This document shows positions 8,510 through 17,819 of a DNA stretch of 64,000 bases, in pieces. This DNA is from Chryseobacterium sp. Marseille-Q5410 (GTDB taxonomy: Bacteria; Bacteroidota; Bacteroidia; Flavobacteriales; Weeksellaceae). The DNA is taken from NCBI GenBank assembly GCA_946892665.1, contig CAMPOT010000003.1:62001-126000 (forward strand). The letters run 5' to 3'. Made by a program: the position numbers and the translations under genes. The notes under the pieces were generated by a model, which worked only from the letters and a program-made list of their open reading frames with translations, ran no database searches and was not told the DNA's origin. Positions within the stretch are counted from its first letter, which is position 1. Every line of letters begins with the position of its first letter.

Positions 8510-9481
8510 TTATTTGTTTTTGACTATCCATCTTTTTTCTCGCCACTCTTGTTGTTTGGCTTTCGAAAGATAGCTCCAAGCGATAATTCGGCTGTTTTTG
8601 TTTCCTGTTCCCATCGGAATGGTTTTTATTTGAAAAATTTCCATTTCGTTGAGGAGTTTGTAGATACCTTTCAGGTTCCCCTGCTTGGAAACTAATGTTG
8701 AAAACCAAAAAACATCCTTTGCGAATTGTTTGCTTTCGCGAATCATTTTATGGATAAAAGCAGCTTCTCCACCGTCATAAATCAATTCATTGCTGATTCC
8801 TGCGAAGTTGAGCGTTGTTTTTTGAGGCTTTTTCCCGGTAAGATTTTTTAATTTTCTTTGAGTTCCTTTTTCGGCATCTTCGGCAGAGGAATGAAATGGC
8901 GGATTACAAAAAGTGAGATCTACTTTGTCGTTTTCGCCAATTATTCCATCGAAAAAAGCCTCGTAATTTTCCTGTATTTTAATCTCGATCTTGCCTGCTA
9001 AACTGTCGTTTGATTCCACTATTTTTTTAGCAGTTTCTACAGATTTTGGATCAATATCGGAACCTATGAAATTCCAGCCGTATTCGGTAACCCCGATGAT
9101 GGGATAAATGCAATTGGCTCCAGCGCCGATATCTAAAGCGGTAATTTTGTTTCCTTCCGGTAAATTTCCGAAGTTGGTTTGTTGCAGAAGATCGGCGATA
9201 TAATGCAGATAATCTGCTCTTCCCGGAATCGGCGGACAAAGATTTTCATCCGGAAAATCCCAGTTTTTTATCCCGTAATAATGGCTCAGCAACGCTTGGT
9301 TAAGCAATTTTACAGCTTCAGGTTTTGCAAAATCCACGGATTCCGCGCCGTATTTATTGGGCTTAATGTGTTGCTCGAGTTCCGGAACGGCTTTTTTTAA
9401 CGCTTCCAGATCGTACGCTTCACGGTTTTTATTGCGAAGATGAAGTCGTGTTTTCTCGGGAGTATTGTTTTTAATGGTCAT
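8510..9481 (-). CDS. rlmF: 23S rRNA (adenine(1618)-N6)-methyltransferase RlmF
   Basis: SAM-dependent methyltransferase that modifies A1618 (E. coli numbering) of 23S rRNA; 323 residues, family-typical. The N-terminus has the characteristic LHLRNKNREAYD; SAM motif I is DIGAGANC (117-124), acidic loop SDIDP (141-145), and the N6-adenine catalytic motif is NPPFH (193-197). ATG start. It lies 30 bases after the last signalling gene on the same strand, so it may be read through from that operon although its function is unrelated. Confidence 0.93.
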   Translation of the reverse strand: MTIKNNTPEKTRLHLRNKNREAYDLEALKKAVPELEQHIKPNKYGAESVDFAKPEAVKLLNQALLSHYYGIKNWDFPDENLCPPIPGRADYLHYIADLLQQTNFGNLPEGNKITALDIGAGANCIYPIIGVTEYGWNFIGSDIDPKSVETAKKIVESNDSLAGKIEIKIQENYEAFFDGIIGENDKVDLTFCNPPFHSSAEDAEKGTQRKLKNLTGKKPQKTTLNFAGISNELIYDGGEAAFIHKMIRESKQFAKDVFWFSTLVSKQGNLKGIYKLLNEMEIFQIKTIPMGTGNKNSRIIAWSYLSKAKQQEWREKRWIVKNK

Positions 9482-9511
9482 CTTGGGGTTATCAGTATTA
9501 ATTTTGAGGGC

Positions 9512-9886
9512 TTATGCTCCCATATATTTTTTGACAACTTCTTCAAATTGGTCGATATCGAAAGGTTTTGCCAGATAATCATCAGCACCTGCTTCTTTGG
9601 CTAATGCATCAATATTGCTGTTTGCCGAAAAATAGAGTATAGGTATGTTTTTTAAATTTTCGTTAGATTTTATCATTCTTGTGGCTTCAATCCCGCTGAT
9701 GTCAGGAAGCCAATTGTCCATGAAAATAAGATCCGGCATATAATCCGACACTTGTCGTTCCACGTTATTTGTTGTGGGCGAGGTTTTTACTTTGCAACCC
9801 AAATCTTCAAGAATTTCAGTGCATAGTTCAAGAATTTCCAGATTATCATCGAAGATAAATATTTTTTTTGCTGTGGTAGGATTCAT
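9512..9886 (-). CDS. Single-domain response regulator
   Basis: Receiver (REC) domain only, 124 residues, no output domain. Acidic pair Asp13-Asp14, phospho-acceptor Asp57 (FMDNWLPD), and conserved Lys107 (AKPFD). Such proteins shuttle phosphate or act by protein contacts. Its ATG overlaps the stop of the cheB-like gene (TAATG). Because that CheB has no receiver domain of its own, this protein is a candidate for the regulatory half supplied separately. Confidence 0.93.
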   Translation of the reverse strand: MNPTTAKKIFIFDDNLEILELCTEILEDLGCKVKTSPTTNNVERQVSDYMPDLIFMDNWLPDISGIEATRMIKSNENLKNIPILYFSANSNIDALAKEAGADDYLAKPFDIDQFEEVVKKYMGA

Positions 9887-10452
9887 TATTTTGAGAGCTT
9901 ATTTATATATGCAGCCATTTCTGAATCGTTCAAGACTGCATCGGGGGTTACGTGTTCTATTGCGAATTCGGGCATATACCTTACAATGGCCGAATTGGGG
10001 TTTTGAATGATCACTTTTCCACCTTTATCTTTTACTTTTTTTAGTCCTTCTGTGCCATCGTTATTGGCTCCGGAAAGCAATAAACAGACAAGATTGTTTT
10101 TAAAAACTTCCGCAGCACTTTCAAAAGTTACATCGATGGAAGGACGTGAAAAATTCACTTTCTCGGAAGCATCGAGTGAAAAAGTTTGATCGGCCTCGAT
10201 TAAGGTGTGATAATTCGGAGGTGCAAGATAAATAGTGGCAGGTTTTATTTTTTCTTTTTCTTCAAGTTCTTTTACCCGCAGTTGTGTTTTGGTGGATAAA
10301 ATATCGGTCAGGATATTGTCTTTCCCGGATTTTCGATGCAGTAAAATGACAATTGGGAAATTCAGAAAAGAATTTAGTTCGGGCAATACGTTTAGTAAAA
10401 CCTCGATGCTTCCTGCTGATCCGCCAATGATTAATGCGCTGCAATTTTCCAT
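9886..10452 (-). CDS. CheB-type protein-glutamate methylesterase, stand-alone catalytic domain
   Basis: 188 residues corresponding only to the CheB catalytic domain, without the usual N-terminal receiver. Catalytic Ser12 is in GGSAGS, His39 in LLHR, and Asp132 in SGANNDGTEG, so the triad is intact. In chemotaxis CheB removes methyl groups from receptors; here no receptor, CheA or CheW is present, and it is flanked by CheR, response regulators and hybrid kinases. A role on the coiled-coil region of the neighbouring kinase is possible but unproven. Two bases separate it from the CheR gene upstream. Confidence 0.9.
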   Translation of the reverse strand: MENCSALIIGGSAGSIEVLLNVLPELNSFLNFPIVILLHRKSGKDNILTDILSTKTQLRVKELEEKEKIKPATIYLAPPNYHTLIEADQTFSLDASEKVNFSRPSIDVTFESAAEVFKNNLVCLLLSGANNDGTEGLKKVKDKGGKVIIQNPNSAIVRYMPEFAIEHVTPDAVLNDSEMAAYINKLSK

Positions 10453-10454
10453 TT

Positions 10455-11273
10455 TTAATGTATTTTACGCCAAATTTTTTCTCCATTTAATCTTTCATAA
10501 TTTTTAGAAATTGATGAAAAATCCAAAGTTTCTTTTGTTCCTAGTGCCAAATAACCACGCTTCTCCAAACTATTATCGAAAAGTTCAAAAACGGTATTTT
10601 GCAATGGCCTGTCGAAATAGATAATCACATTTCGACAAAGTATGAGTTGAAATTCATTGAAAGAATTATCCGTAACCAGATTATGCGTAGAAAAAATGAT
10701 TTTCGATTTCAATTCGTCTTTCAATTTACCGAGAGAGTAGTTGGCGGTATAATAATCCGAAAATTGTTCACTACCTCCTGCGGCGATATAATTTTCGGTG
10801 TACAATTTTATTTTACTTAAAGGAATCATCGCTTGAGCAGCATTTTCGAGCACTGCACTGTTGATGTCGGTGGCGTAAATCAAAGATTTATGCAACAAGT
10901 TGAGTTCTTGCAAGAAAATCGCAACCGAATAAGCTTCTTCGCCTGTACTGCAACCGGCCACCCAAATTCTGATGAACGGATAAGTGCCAAGTTTGGGAAG
11001 AATTTCGGTCCGTAATTTCTTGTAAAAAGAAGGGTCTCGGAACATTTCTGTTACATTGATTGTTACTTCTTCCAGAAATCTTTTAAAATATCCGGGTTCT
11101 GTTCTTATTTTGTAGCGAAATTCAGCGAAACTCACAAAATGATCCAGCTGATAAAGCCGTACAATTCGCCGCTTGAGCGAAGCACGAGAATATCCCGTGA
11201 AATCATATCCATAGACTTCCAGGATATCGCCGAGTAGGGTTTCTAGATAGATGTCGCTGTGTTCGGAGTTCAC
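10455..11273 (-). CDS. CheR-type protein-glutamate O-methyltransferase
   Basis: 272-residue CheR-like enzyme: an N-terminal helical domain (about 1-75, with the basic Y-x-F-x-x-Y-S-R-A-S-x-x-R-R motif near 18-32) and a SAM-binding domain with IRIWVAGCSTGEEAYS near 101-116, YATDIN, and LILCRNVIIYF. It would methylate glutamates of a sensory protein. It starts with GTG at 11273; no better ATG exists near it, and this start leaves a five-base gap after the preceding response regulator stop. The substrate is unlikely to be a classical chemoreceptor, since none is encoded nearby. Confidence 0.9.
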   Translation of the reverse strand: MNSEHSDIYLETLLGDILEVYGYDFTGYSRASLKRRIVRLYQLDHFVSFAEFRYKIRTEPGYFKRFLEEVTINVTEMFRDPSFYKKLRTEILPKLGTYPFIRIWVAGCSTGEEAYSVAIFLQELNLLHKSLIYATDINSAVLENAAQAMIPLSKIKLYTENYIAAGGSEQFSDYYTANYSLGKLKDELKSKIIFSTHNLVTDNSFNEFQLILCRNVIIYFDRPLQNTVFELFDNSLEKRGYLALGTKETLDFSSISKNYERLNGEKIWRKIH

Positions 11274-11278
11274 GTTAA

Positions 11279-11653
11279 TTAAGGCATTAAAAGGTTGAGC
11301 ATTTTTACCAATTCATCAACATTGACGGGTTTAGATAAATATCCGTCGGCACCAGCATTCAGGCATTTTTCCCGGTCGCCGGTCATTGCTTGTGCAGTGA
11401 TGGCTATTACGGGAATTTCTCTCAGTTGTTCATCACTTTTCATTTTCGCGATCGCTTCATAACCATCCATTTCGGGCATCATCATATCCATTAAAACCAC
11501 TCCGATCGAATCGTTTCCCGAAAGGATTTGCAAACCTTCTTTGGCACTGAGTGCTGAAAGACAGTGATATTTTCTGGCTTTCAAAACTGCATTCAGCGCG
11601 AAAATATTTTTGCTGTCATCATCGATGATGAGGATTTTCTTACTGCTATTCAT
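11279..11653 (-). CDS. Single-domain response regulator
   Basis: Receiver domain only, 124 residues. Acidic residues Asp11-Asp13, phospho-acceptor Asp56 in LMDMMMPEMDGY, and YLSKPV with the conserved Lys near the C-terminus. Its active-site block is nearly identical to the third receiver of the adjacent hybrid kinase (LMDMMMPEMDGY again), which suggests duplication from it or a shared phosphodonor. It lies 11 bases after the hybrid kinase stop in the same operon. Confidence 0.93.
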   Translation of the reverse strand: MNSSKKILIIDDDSKNIFALNAVLKARKYHCLSALSAKEGLQILSGNDSIGVVLMDMMMPEMDGYEAIAKMKSDEQLREIPVIAITAQAMTGDREKCLNAGADGYLSKPVNVDELVKMLNLLMP

Positions 11654-11664
11654 ACTCAGAATTT

Positions 11665-14600
11665 TTAAATTTTATCATAAAGCCAAACTCGCAGCAAAGA
11701 AACCAGCTGATCTACATCCACAGGTTTCGAAATATAATCGGAAGCTCCTACTGCAATGCATTTTTCACGATCGCCCATCATCGCTTTCGAAGTTACTGCC
11801 AAAACAGGCAAATTTTTGAAATTATAAAATGATCTGATCTCGCGGATGCTTTCGTAGCCGTCCATTTCGGGCATCATCATGTCCATCAAAACCACATCAA
11901 TGCTTGGTTTTTCATGTAATATTTTCAAAGCTTCTTTTCCATCCATTGCCGGAATAACTTTCATTCCGTGCATTTCCAGAACTTTGGTAAGTGAGAAAAT
12001 ATTTCTCACATCATCGTCGGCGATCAAAACGGTTTTCCCTTTCAGGATGTTTCTCATTTCGCCTTCGCCTTTGTAATTGGAATTGGAATCGTGGTTTTTC
12101 TTGTTTTTTTCTTCCACTAAATGCAGGAAAAGCCCCGCTTCATCCAAAATTCTTTGGTAAGAATAAGCTGTTTTTACCACAATAGAATCCGCGTACTTTT
12201 TGATTCTATTTTCTTCGCCCTTCGAAAGGTTTTTTCCGGTGAACACGATGATTGGTAAATTTTCTATTCCTTTGTTTTGTTTAATGGTTTCCAGGGTTTC
12301 ATAAGCGGTTCTATCCGGAACTCCCATGTCGAGAATTACACAGTCGATTTCTTTATTTTGGAGAGATTCAATGCTGTCGGAAACGCTTGTTACAATATCT
12401 GTGGTGATATTATTGTCCGCCAAAAAGTAACTTAAAGCTTTCGCGTGTTGCTCGTTTTCTTCTACGATCAGAACTTTTTTTGGTGAACGGTTCAGTGCGT
12501 TTTCAAGTTTAATGAAAATTTCCTGCATTTGTTCTAAGGCGAAAGGTTTATTGATGAAATCCACGGCGCCTCGAAGTAGGCTTTCCTGCTTAAACTTCAT
12601 CGAAGACATGATGTGAACCGGAATCGGCTTGGTTTGCGGGTTCGATTTCAAAGCTTCCATCACTTCCCAACCATCCATTATCGGAAGTTGAATGTCGAGC
12701 AAAATTGCCAACGGTTTGAAATGGAGCGCCATTTCGATTCCCACATCGCCGCGTACAGCCACTACTACTTTGTAATTTTTAGTTCTGGAAAAATCGCGAA
12801 GAATTTTTGCAAAAGCCGTATCATCTTCAATAATCAAAATTACTTTATCGCCTTCCTGAATTTGCTCGCGATCATCTTCAATCGGTTGCGGAATTTTTTG
12901 AGCTACAAATCTTTCCGGTTGATTATTTTCTTGTTTTTCTTCGATTTCCGGAGGCGCTGGAAGTGTTTTAGGCTCTTCTAAAATGGTCGTTTCCTGGTTT
13001 TCCACCATTTCTATCGGAAGGGTTAAGGTGAACTCGCTTCCAACGCCTTCAGTACTTTTTAATGAAATTTCTCCACCGAGAAGTCTTGCTAATTCACGGC
13101 TGATGGATAGGCCAAGTCCTGTCCCACCGTATTTTCTTTGCGTAGATCCATCGGCCTGCTGGAAGGCTTCAAAGATCATTCTCAGCTTATCCTGTGCTAT
13201 TCCGATACCGGTATCGATAACCTTGAAAATTACATTTTCTTTCGAATCGTCATTAGAAACTTTTAAGGTAATACTTCCTACCGCAGTAAATTTAATCGCG
13301 TTCGAAAGTAAATTTTTCAGGATTTGCTCTAATCGAAGTTTGTCGGTTTTTAAAATTGGTGTAGTTTCCGGTAACGTTTCAATGTTTAAAGAAAGGTTTT
13401 TGTCTTTAGCAATGGCACCGAACATCATCTTCATATCGGTGGTTATTTCTTGCAGCGGAACTTGCTCTATTTCCAAGATCATTTTACCGGATTCAATTTT
13501 CGAGAGATCCAAAATTTCATCAATCAATGTTAGAAGTCCTTGCCCGGAACTCTGCATCACTTCGGCATATTCTACATATTGTTCGTCGAGATCATCGCTT
13601 TCTGTCATGAGTTTGGATAGCAACAAAATAGAGTTCAGCGGGGTTCGCAACTCGTGGGACATATTGGCAAGAAATTCCGATTTATATTTGGTGCTTTGCT
13701 CCAATTCGATGGATTTTTGCTGAATTTCGATATTATGCTGCTCGATAAGCATGTTTTTTTCTTCCAAAAGACTCGTCCGTTCTTCGAGTTCTTGGTTGCT
13801 CTGCATTAATTCTTCTTGCTGTACGCGAAGTTCCTCCTCCGAAGCGAGAAGTTTTTGAGATTGAGCTTCTAATTCTGCATTAATGTTTTCTAATTCAGAA
13901 TGTTGTGTTTGTAATTCTTCGGATTGTGCTTGGGTTTCTTCCAGAAGTTCCTGCATTTTAATTCTGCTTTGGGCACTGAAAAAAGCGAGGCCGATATTGG
14001 CGGCAACGGCATCCAAAAACTCAAGTTGATGAGGCAAATAGTTGTGCATCGCTCCCAATTCAATCACTCCAAGGGGAAGATTGTAGCGCGTAATAGGTAC
14101 TGCGACGATGTTTTTCGGTTTGGTATTTCCGGTTGCAAAACTTATGGTGAGGTTGTCATCAGGAATATTTTGAACCACAATGTGTTTTTCGGAGCGGAAA
14201 GCTTCACCGGCAATTCCTTCACCAATTTGCAATTGTTTTTTACAGTGCTGCTCCGCCAAAGCGTAACTTCCGGCAAGATGCAAACGGTTATCTTCACCTT
14301 GAAGATAAATCGCAGCTACATGACTTTCAGTACTACCGGTAAGTTGATTCAGGACGTCGGAAGCGAGTTTTTCAATGCTTTTGTCGCCCATCATTTTATC
14401 GTTCAGTTGAGCAATTGCGGTACTGAGCCATTCTTTTTCCTGAAGTGCATTAAATGAAGATTGAAGGGACTGCGCCATTTTATTCAATGGTACTGCTACG
14501 TTTCCAAGGTTTTGTATTGCAAAGGAATCCGAAATAATATCATAATTGCCCGCAGAAATTTTTGCTGCAACATTTTCTATGGCGATCAGGCGGTTTTGCG

Positions 14601-15258
14601 TTTCTTCATTTTTTTGTTCTAGTTCCTCGGTAAGTCTTGTTTTTTCGCTGAAATCATTAGAAACTTTTCTGAAAAAAAACAAGGTAATTGAAATCGCGAG
14701 CAAGGCCGAAAGTATAATAAGAATTGGTGTATACGAAGCAAATTTCTTCATAGTTTCGGTTCGGGACGCAAGAATGATTTGTTCCTCTTCTTGCATTTTG
14801 AGAACTGTTGCCCGAACATTATCCATATATTTTTTACCAAGATCCAATTGTTCTGGATCAATATTATTTTCCTTGATTTTGGTTTTCAGATTATTGTCTA
14901 AAATCTGCAAACGCATATCGATATTTTTCTTAAGGTTTTGAAAATTATCTTTTTGAGTTTGCGTTGTGGAAATCTCCTTAGAAACTTTATCGATTTGTAC
15001 TTCAATATTTTTTTTAGCTTCAAGATAAGGATTCAGGAATTGTTTTTTTCCTGTTAAAAGATATCCTCTTTGTCCGGTTTCGGCGTCTTTAAGCAGAGAA
15101 AGGGTATTGTCTAGATTTTTGATCACCCGATTGCTGCTTCGAACCATTTCAGAGCTTTCGATAAGATTATGGATGCTGATGTACGAGGCGAGTGAACTTA
15201 TAAATAACAGCAAAAGTGATAATCCAAGTCCGAAAAATAGATTTTTTTTAAAACTCAT
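11665..15258 (-). CDS. Large hybrid sensor histidine kinase: CHASE3-HAMP-GAF-HisKA-HATPase-REC-REC-REC
   Basis: Membrane sensor kinase of 1197 residues. TM1 about 8-28; extracytoplasmic CHASE3-like four-helix domain about 35-175 (LLKDAETGQRGYLLTG); TM2 about 178-198; HAMP-like linker to about 275; GAF domain about 290-430; long Glu/Gln-rich coiled coil about 440-525; HisKA with FLANMSHELRTPLNS; HATPase with NAIKF, DTGIGI and GGTGLGLS; then three receivers near 815-930 (LLDIQLPIMDG), 940-1055 (ILDMGVPDR) and 1080-1195 (LMDMMMPEMDG). The architecture implies an internal multi-step phosphorelay with output through the small response regulators next door. The Glu/Gln-rich coiled coil resembles methylated helices and could be a CheR/CheB target (inference). 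Its start overlaps the upstream kinase gene by 11 bases. Confidence 0.94.
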   Translation of the reverse strand: MSFKKNLFFGLGLSLLLLFISSLASYISIHNLIESSEMVRSSNRVIKNLDNTLSLLKDAETGQRGYLLTGKKQFLNPYLEAKKNIEVQIDKVSKEISTTQTQKDNFQNLKKNIDMRLQILDNNLKTKIKENNIDPEQLDLGKKYMDNVRATVLKMQEEEQIILASRTETMKKFASYTPILIILSALLAISITLFFFRKVSNDFSEKTRLTEELEQKNEETQNRLIAIENVAAKISAGNYDIISDSFAIQNLGNVAVPLNKMAQSLQSSFNALQEKEWLSTAIAQLNDKMMGDKSIEKLASDVLNQLTGSTESHVAAIYLQGEDNRLHLAGSYALAEQHCKKQLQIGEGIAGEAFRSEKHIVVQNIPDDNLTISFATGNTKPKNIVAVPITRYNLPLGVIELGAMHNYLPHQLEFLDAVAANIGLAFFSAQSRIKMQELLEETQAQSEELQTQHSELENINAELEAQSQKLLASEEELRVQQEELMQSNQELEERTSLLEEKNMLIEQHNIEIQQKSIELEQSTKYKSEFLANMSHELRTPLNSILLLSKLMTESDDLDEQYVEYAEVMQSSGQGLLTLIDEILDLSKIESGKMILEIEQVPLQEITTDMKMMFGAIAKDKNLSLNIETLPETTPILKTDKLRLEQILKNLLSNAIKFTAVGSITLKVSNDDSKENVIFKVIDTGIGIAQDKLRMIFEAFQQADGSTQRKYGGTGLGLSISRELARLLGGEISLKSTEGVGSEFTLTLPIEMVENQETTILEEPKTLPAPPEIEEKQENNQPERFVAQKIPQPIEDDREQIQEGDKVILIIEDDTAFAKILRDFSRTKNYKVVVAVRGDVGIEMALHFKPLAILLDIQLPIMDGWEVMEALKSNPQTKPIPVHIMSSMKFKQESLLRGAVDFINKPFALEQMQEIFIKLENALNRSPKKVLIVEENEQHAKALSYFLADNNITTDIVTSVSDSIESLQNKEIDCVILDMGVPDRTAYETLETIKQNKGIENLPIIVFTGKNLSKGEENRIKKYADSIVVKTAYSYQRILDEAGLFLHLVEEKNKKNHDSNSNYKGEGEMRNILKGKTVLIADDDVRNIFSLTKVLEMHGMKVIPAMDGKEALKILHEKPSIDVVLMDMMMPEMDGYESIREIRSFYNFKNLPVLAVTSKAMMGDREKCIAVGASDYISKPVDVDQLVSLLRVWLYDKI

Positions 15259-16393
15259 TGTTTTCGTTTTTAATTTCTTCCTTTTCAGGATTTAAGGGGA
15301 TTGTAAAATAAAACTCCGAACCTTCACCGGGAATGCTGTGTACACCGATGATTCCGTTGTGTCTTTCAATAATTTCCTGGCAAATATATAAGCCGATTCC
15401 CAAACCTTGGAAACGTTCTGATGTTTCTTCGATTCGGTAAAATTTATCAAATATTTTTTGTTGATGTTCCGGCGACATTCCGATTCCAAAATCCTTCACC
15501 GAGAAGCAAAGATTGTTCCCTTTCAGTTCGGAACTGATGTGGATTTCTTCCGAATCAGGCGCATATTTGATGGCGTTGGTCATGAAATTGATAATCACCT
15601 GCTCAATACGCATTTCGTCCGCATAGATTTGGGTTGCAACTTTGTTTTTTATAATGATTTTAACCTCAGGATTCGACTGCTGCATAACTTCAGCAATGTG
15701 AGAAACCAAACCTTCGAATTCGAAATATTTCCTGTTGAATTTCAGTTTTCCGCTTTCAATTTTCGAAATATCGAGCAAATCGGCGATCAATAAATTGAGT
15801 TTTTCCACCTGATTTTGAACTTTATGAAGTCGGGTTCTCACCGTTTCAATGTCGTTTTTATCCAAACTTCTTTCCAAAAGTTGAATGTATCCTTTGATAC
15901 TCGTCATCGGTGTTTTCAGTTCGTGACTTGCAATACTGATGAATTCGTCTTTTTTTCTTTCGGCTTCTTTCCGAAACTCGATTTCTTCGCGAAGTGCGGT
16001 TTGCATTTGGTTCAGTGCGCGGCTTTGCTCATAAATCCGATAAAAAGTTTTCACTTTAAGCAAAAGAATATTGATGTCCACCGGTTTGCTGATATAATCG
16101 AGACCGCCGGAAGAGTATCCTTTAGTAATTAAATTTAGATTTGCGCTCGCTGCAGAAAGAAATATGATGGCAGTTTCTTTGGCTCGGCTGTAACCGGAAA
16201 TGGCTTCCGCTACTTCAAAGCCATCCATTCCAGGCATTTGAACGTCCAGAATGATTAGGACGTAGGATTTTTTTAGAATTTTTTTTAATGCTTCCTCGCC
16301 TGAAGATGCGGTATCAACCTCAAAATCATTTTTTTCGAGTACCTTTTTCAAGGAGATTAAATTTTCAGGAGCATCATCTACAATTAGAATCAT
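15248..16393 (-). CDS. Response regulator-histidine kinase fusion (REC-HisKA-HATPase)
   Basis: Cytoplasmic 381-residue protein with an N-terminal receiver (phospho-acceptor Asp50 in IILDVQMPGMDG, SKPVD near 103), a short coiled linker, HisKA with His157 in SIASHELKTP, and HATPase (NFMTNAIKYA, GLGIGLYICQEI). It can accept phosphate and also act as a kinase, as in sensory relays. The frame opens at a TTG at 16462, but the ATG at 16393 places the receiver strand M-I-L-I-V-D-D at the N-terminus as expected, so I use it. First gene of the minus-strand signalling operon; its 3' end overlaps the hybrid kinase start. Confidence 0.92.
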   Translation of the reverse strand: MILIVDDAPENLISLKKVLEKNDFEVDTASSGEEALKKILKKSYVLIILDVQMPGMDGFEVAEAISGYSRAKETAIIFLSAASANLNLITKGYSSGGLDYISKPVDINILLLKVKTFYRIYEQSRALNQMQTALREEIEFRKEAERKKDEFISIASHELKTPMTSIKGYIQLLERSLDKNDIETVRTRLHKVQNQVEKLNLLIADLLDISKIESGKLKFNRKYFEFEGLVSHIAEVMQQSNPEVKIIIKNKVATQIYADEMRIEQVIINFMTNAIKYAPDSEEIHISSELKGNNLCFSVKDFGIGMSPEHQQKIFDKFYRIEETSERFQGLGIGLYICQEIIERHNGIIGVHSIPGEGSEFYFTIPLNPEKEEIKNENNEF

Positions 16394-16507
16394 TTTCAAA
16401 AATAAATTTAAGGTAAAAATGTGATAAGTTTCCAAAGGTAATAATTTAGTCCTTAAGAACAAACTTAGCGGTTATTGTCTAAATAGTGGTTTATGGATCA
16501 TTTAGTC

Positions 16508-17563
16508 CTATTTTATTAGTGTTACCCGTTCACTTCGCGAACTTTCTTCTGCTGCTTCGATCAGTTTCATGTTGATGATAATTTCGGCTCCGGGCGAGGG
16601 CAATGGCTGCTGGAAAACTATGTGTTCGTATATTTGATGATAGAAGTTCATGTAATTTCCAGGTTCACTTTTGGTTAATATTCTTTCAGATTCTGAGTTT
16701 TCATTTAAATAATTCAAAATGCCATCATTTTCTGTTAAAGGTTTTGTCCATTCTTCCCCGAAAACAGGTATTGCTCCTGCAACCAGTTCGCTTTCCTGTT
16801 CATCGGTTCTTTCTTGTAAGAAACTTCCTTTGTCACCATGTATTGCGTAAGCGTAATGAGCTTCTTTGGTAAAAACCGAGGATTTCAATCGTATTCGTAA
16901 CTCATTCTTATAATAGAACAGAATTTCGAAATAATCATTGGCAAAAGCAGATCCTTTCATTGAAAATACATCGGCGAAAAGTTTTTCGGGAGTGCCGAAA
17001 AGTTGCACCGCCTGATCGATGAGGTGCGCGCCCAAATCATGTAAGCTCCCGGAACCCGGCTTTGCGGGATCTTCTTTGTGAGCTTTTGCGCTGGGAATTG
17101 TACGGAAGCGGTCAAACCGGATTTCTAATTCTTTGATGTTTCCTAAATAGCCTTCAGATAAAATTTTCTGAACCTGCTGATAATCGCGATCGAATCTGCG
17201 GTTCTGATAAACGCTTAAGAACAGTTTCTTTTCTTCGGCAAGTTCCACTAATTCCTGCGCTTCAGCGACATTTGTGGTAAATGGTTTTTCGATAATTACA
17301 TTTTTACCGGCATTCAGAGCCATTTTTGCATATTCGTAATGGGTTTGAACGGGCGTATTCACCACCACCACATCGACATCAGATTGCAACATTTCTTGAA
17401 CAGAACGGTATAATGTGGATTCGGGATATTTTATTCTTGATTCTTGTTTGTTTCTTTCGACCACCGCGGATAAAAAAAATCCGGGATGTTCTTTTATAAA
17501 CGGCGCGTGAAAAACTTTTCCACTCATTCCAAAGGCGCACAAACCGACTTTTACTATTTGCAT
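16508..17563 (-). CDS. Gfo/Idh/MocA family NAD(P)-dependent oxidoreductase
   Basis: 351-residue oxidoreductase. The N-terminal Rossmann domain (about 1-120) starts KVGLCAFGMSGKVFHAPF, and the conserved EKPFTTN motif (Glu92-Lys93-Pro94) marks the catalytic lysine; the C-terminal alpha/beta substrate domain is about 125-345 with LHDLGAHLIDQA. Family members oxidise or reduce hydroxyls of sugars, inositols or similar compounds; the substrate is unknown. ATG start 17563 with a good -7 box 17 bases upstream; transcribed separately from the signalling operon that follows. Confidence 0.92.
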   Translation of the reverse strand: MQIVKVGLCAFGMSGKVFHAPFIKEHPGFFLSAVVERNKQESRIKYPESTLYRSVQEMLQSDVDVVVVNTPVQTHYEYAKMALNAGKNVIIEKPFTTNVAEAQELVELAEEKKLFLSVYQNRRFDRDYQQVQKILSEGYLGNIKELEIRFDRFRTIPSAKAHKEDPAKPGSGSLHDLGAHLIDQAVQLFGTPEKLFADVFSMKGSAFANDYFEILFYYKNELRIRLKSSVFTKEAHYAYAIHGDKGSFLQERTDEQESELVAGAIPVFGEEWTKPLTENDGILNYLNENSESERILTKSEPGNYMNFYHQIYEHIVFQQPLPSPGAEIIINMKLIEAAEESSRSERVTLIK

Positions 17564-17579
17564 TGTTCAATATTTTTCA

Positions 17580-17587
17580 CAAATATA
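17580..17587 (-). promoter_or_regulatory. Putative -7 promoter element of the Gfo/Idh gene
   Basis: Minus-strand TATATTTG, exact TAnnTTTG match, 16 bases from the ATG at 17563. Confidence 0.5.
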
Positions 17588-17819
17588 TTTAATTCTTTAA
17601 GGTAAATACTGATGAAACGGAAGTTTTAATGGGAAAAAATTTAGAAAATTATAATTTTAACTAACTGATAATTAAATACATATTTGATGCAAACGACTAC
17701 AAACGATATTAAATAGTTCTTTACCGACTAAATTTTGGCAACCGGTGAAACTTTGCAACAGAGATTCGGGGAAAATCAGTGAGACCCGTTTCTAATGTTT
17801 AATTTAAAATTTTAAAGCC

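Noticed and set aside
12983..13723. 246-codon plus-strand open frame opposite the hybrid kinase
   Set aside because: Antisense shadow of a well-conserved HisKA/HATPase region; its Ser/Ile-rich translation has no domain.
16394..16462. TTG-started extension of the REC-kinase gene
   Set aside because: The receiver domain begins immediately at the ATG at 16393; the extra residues have no family match.
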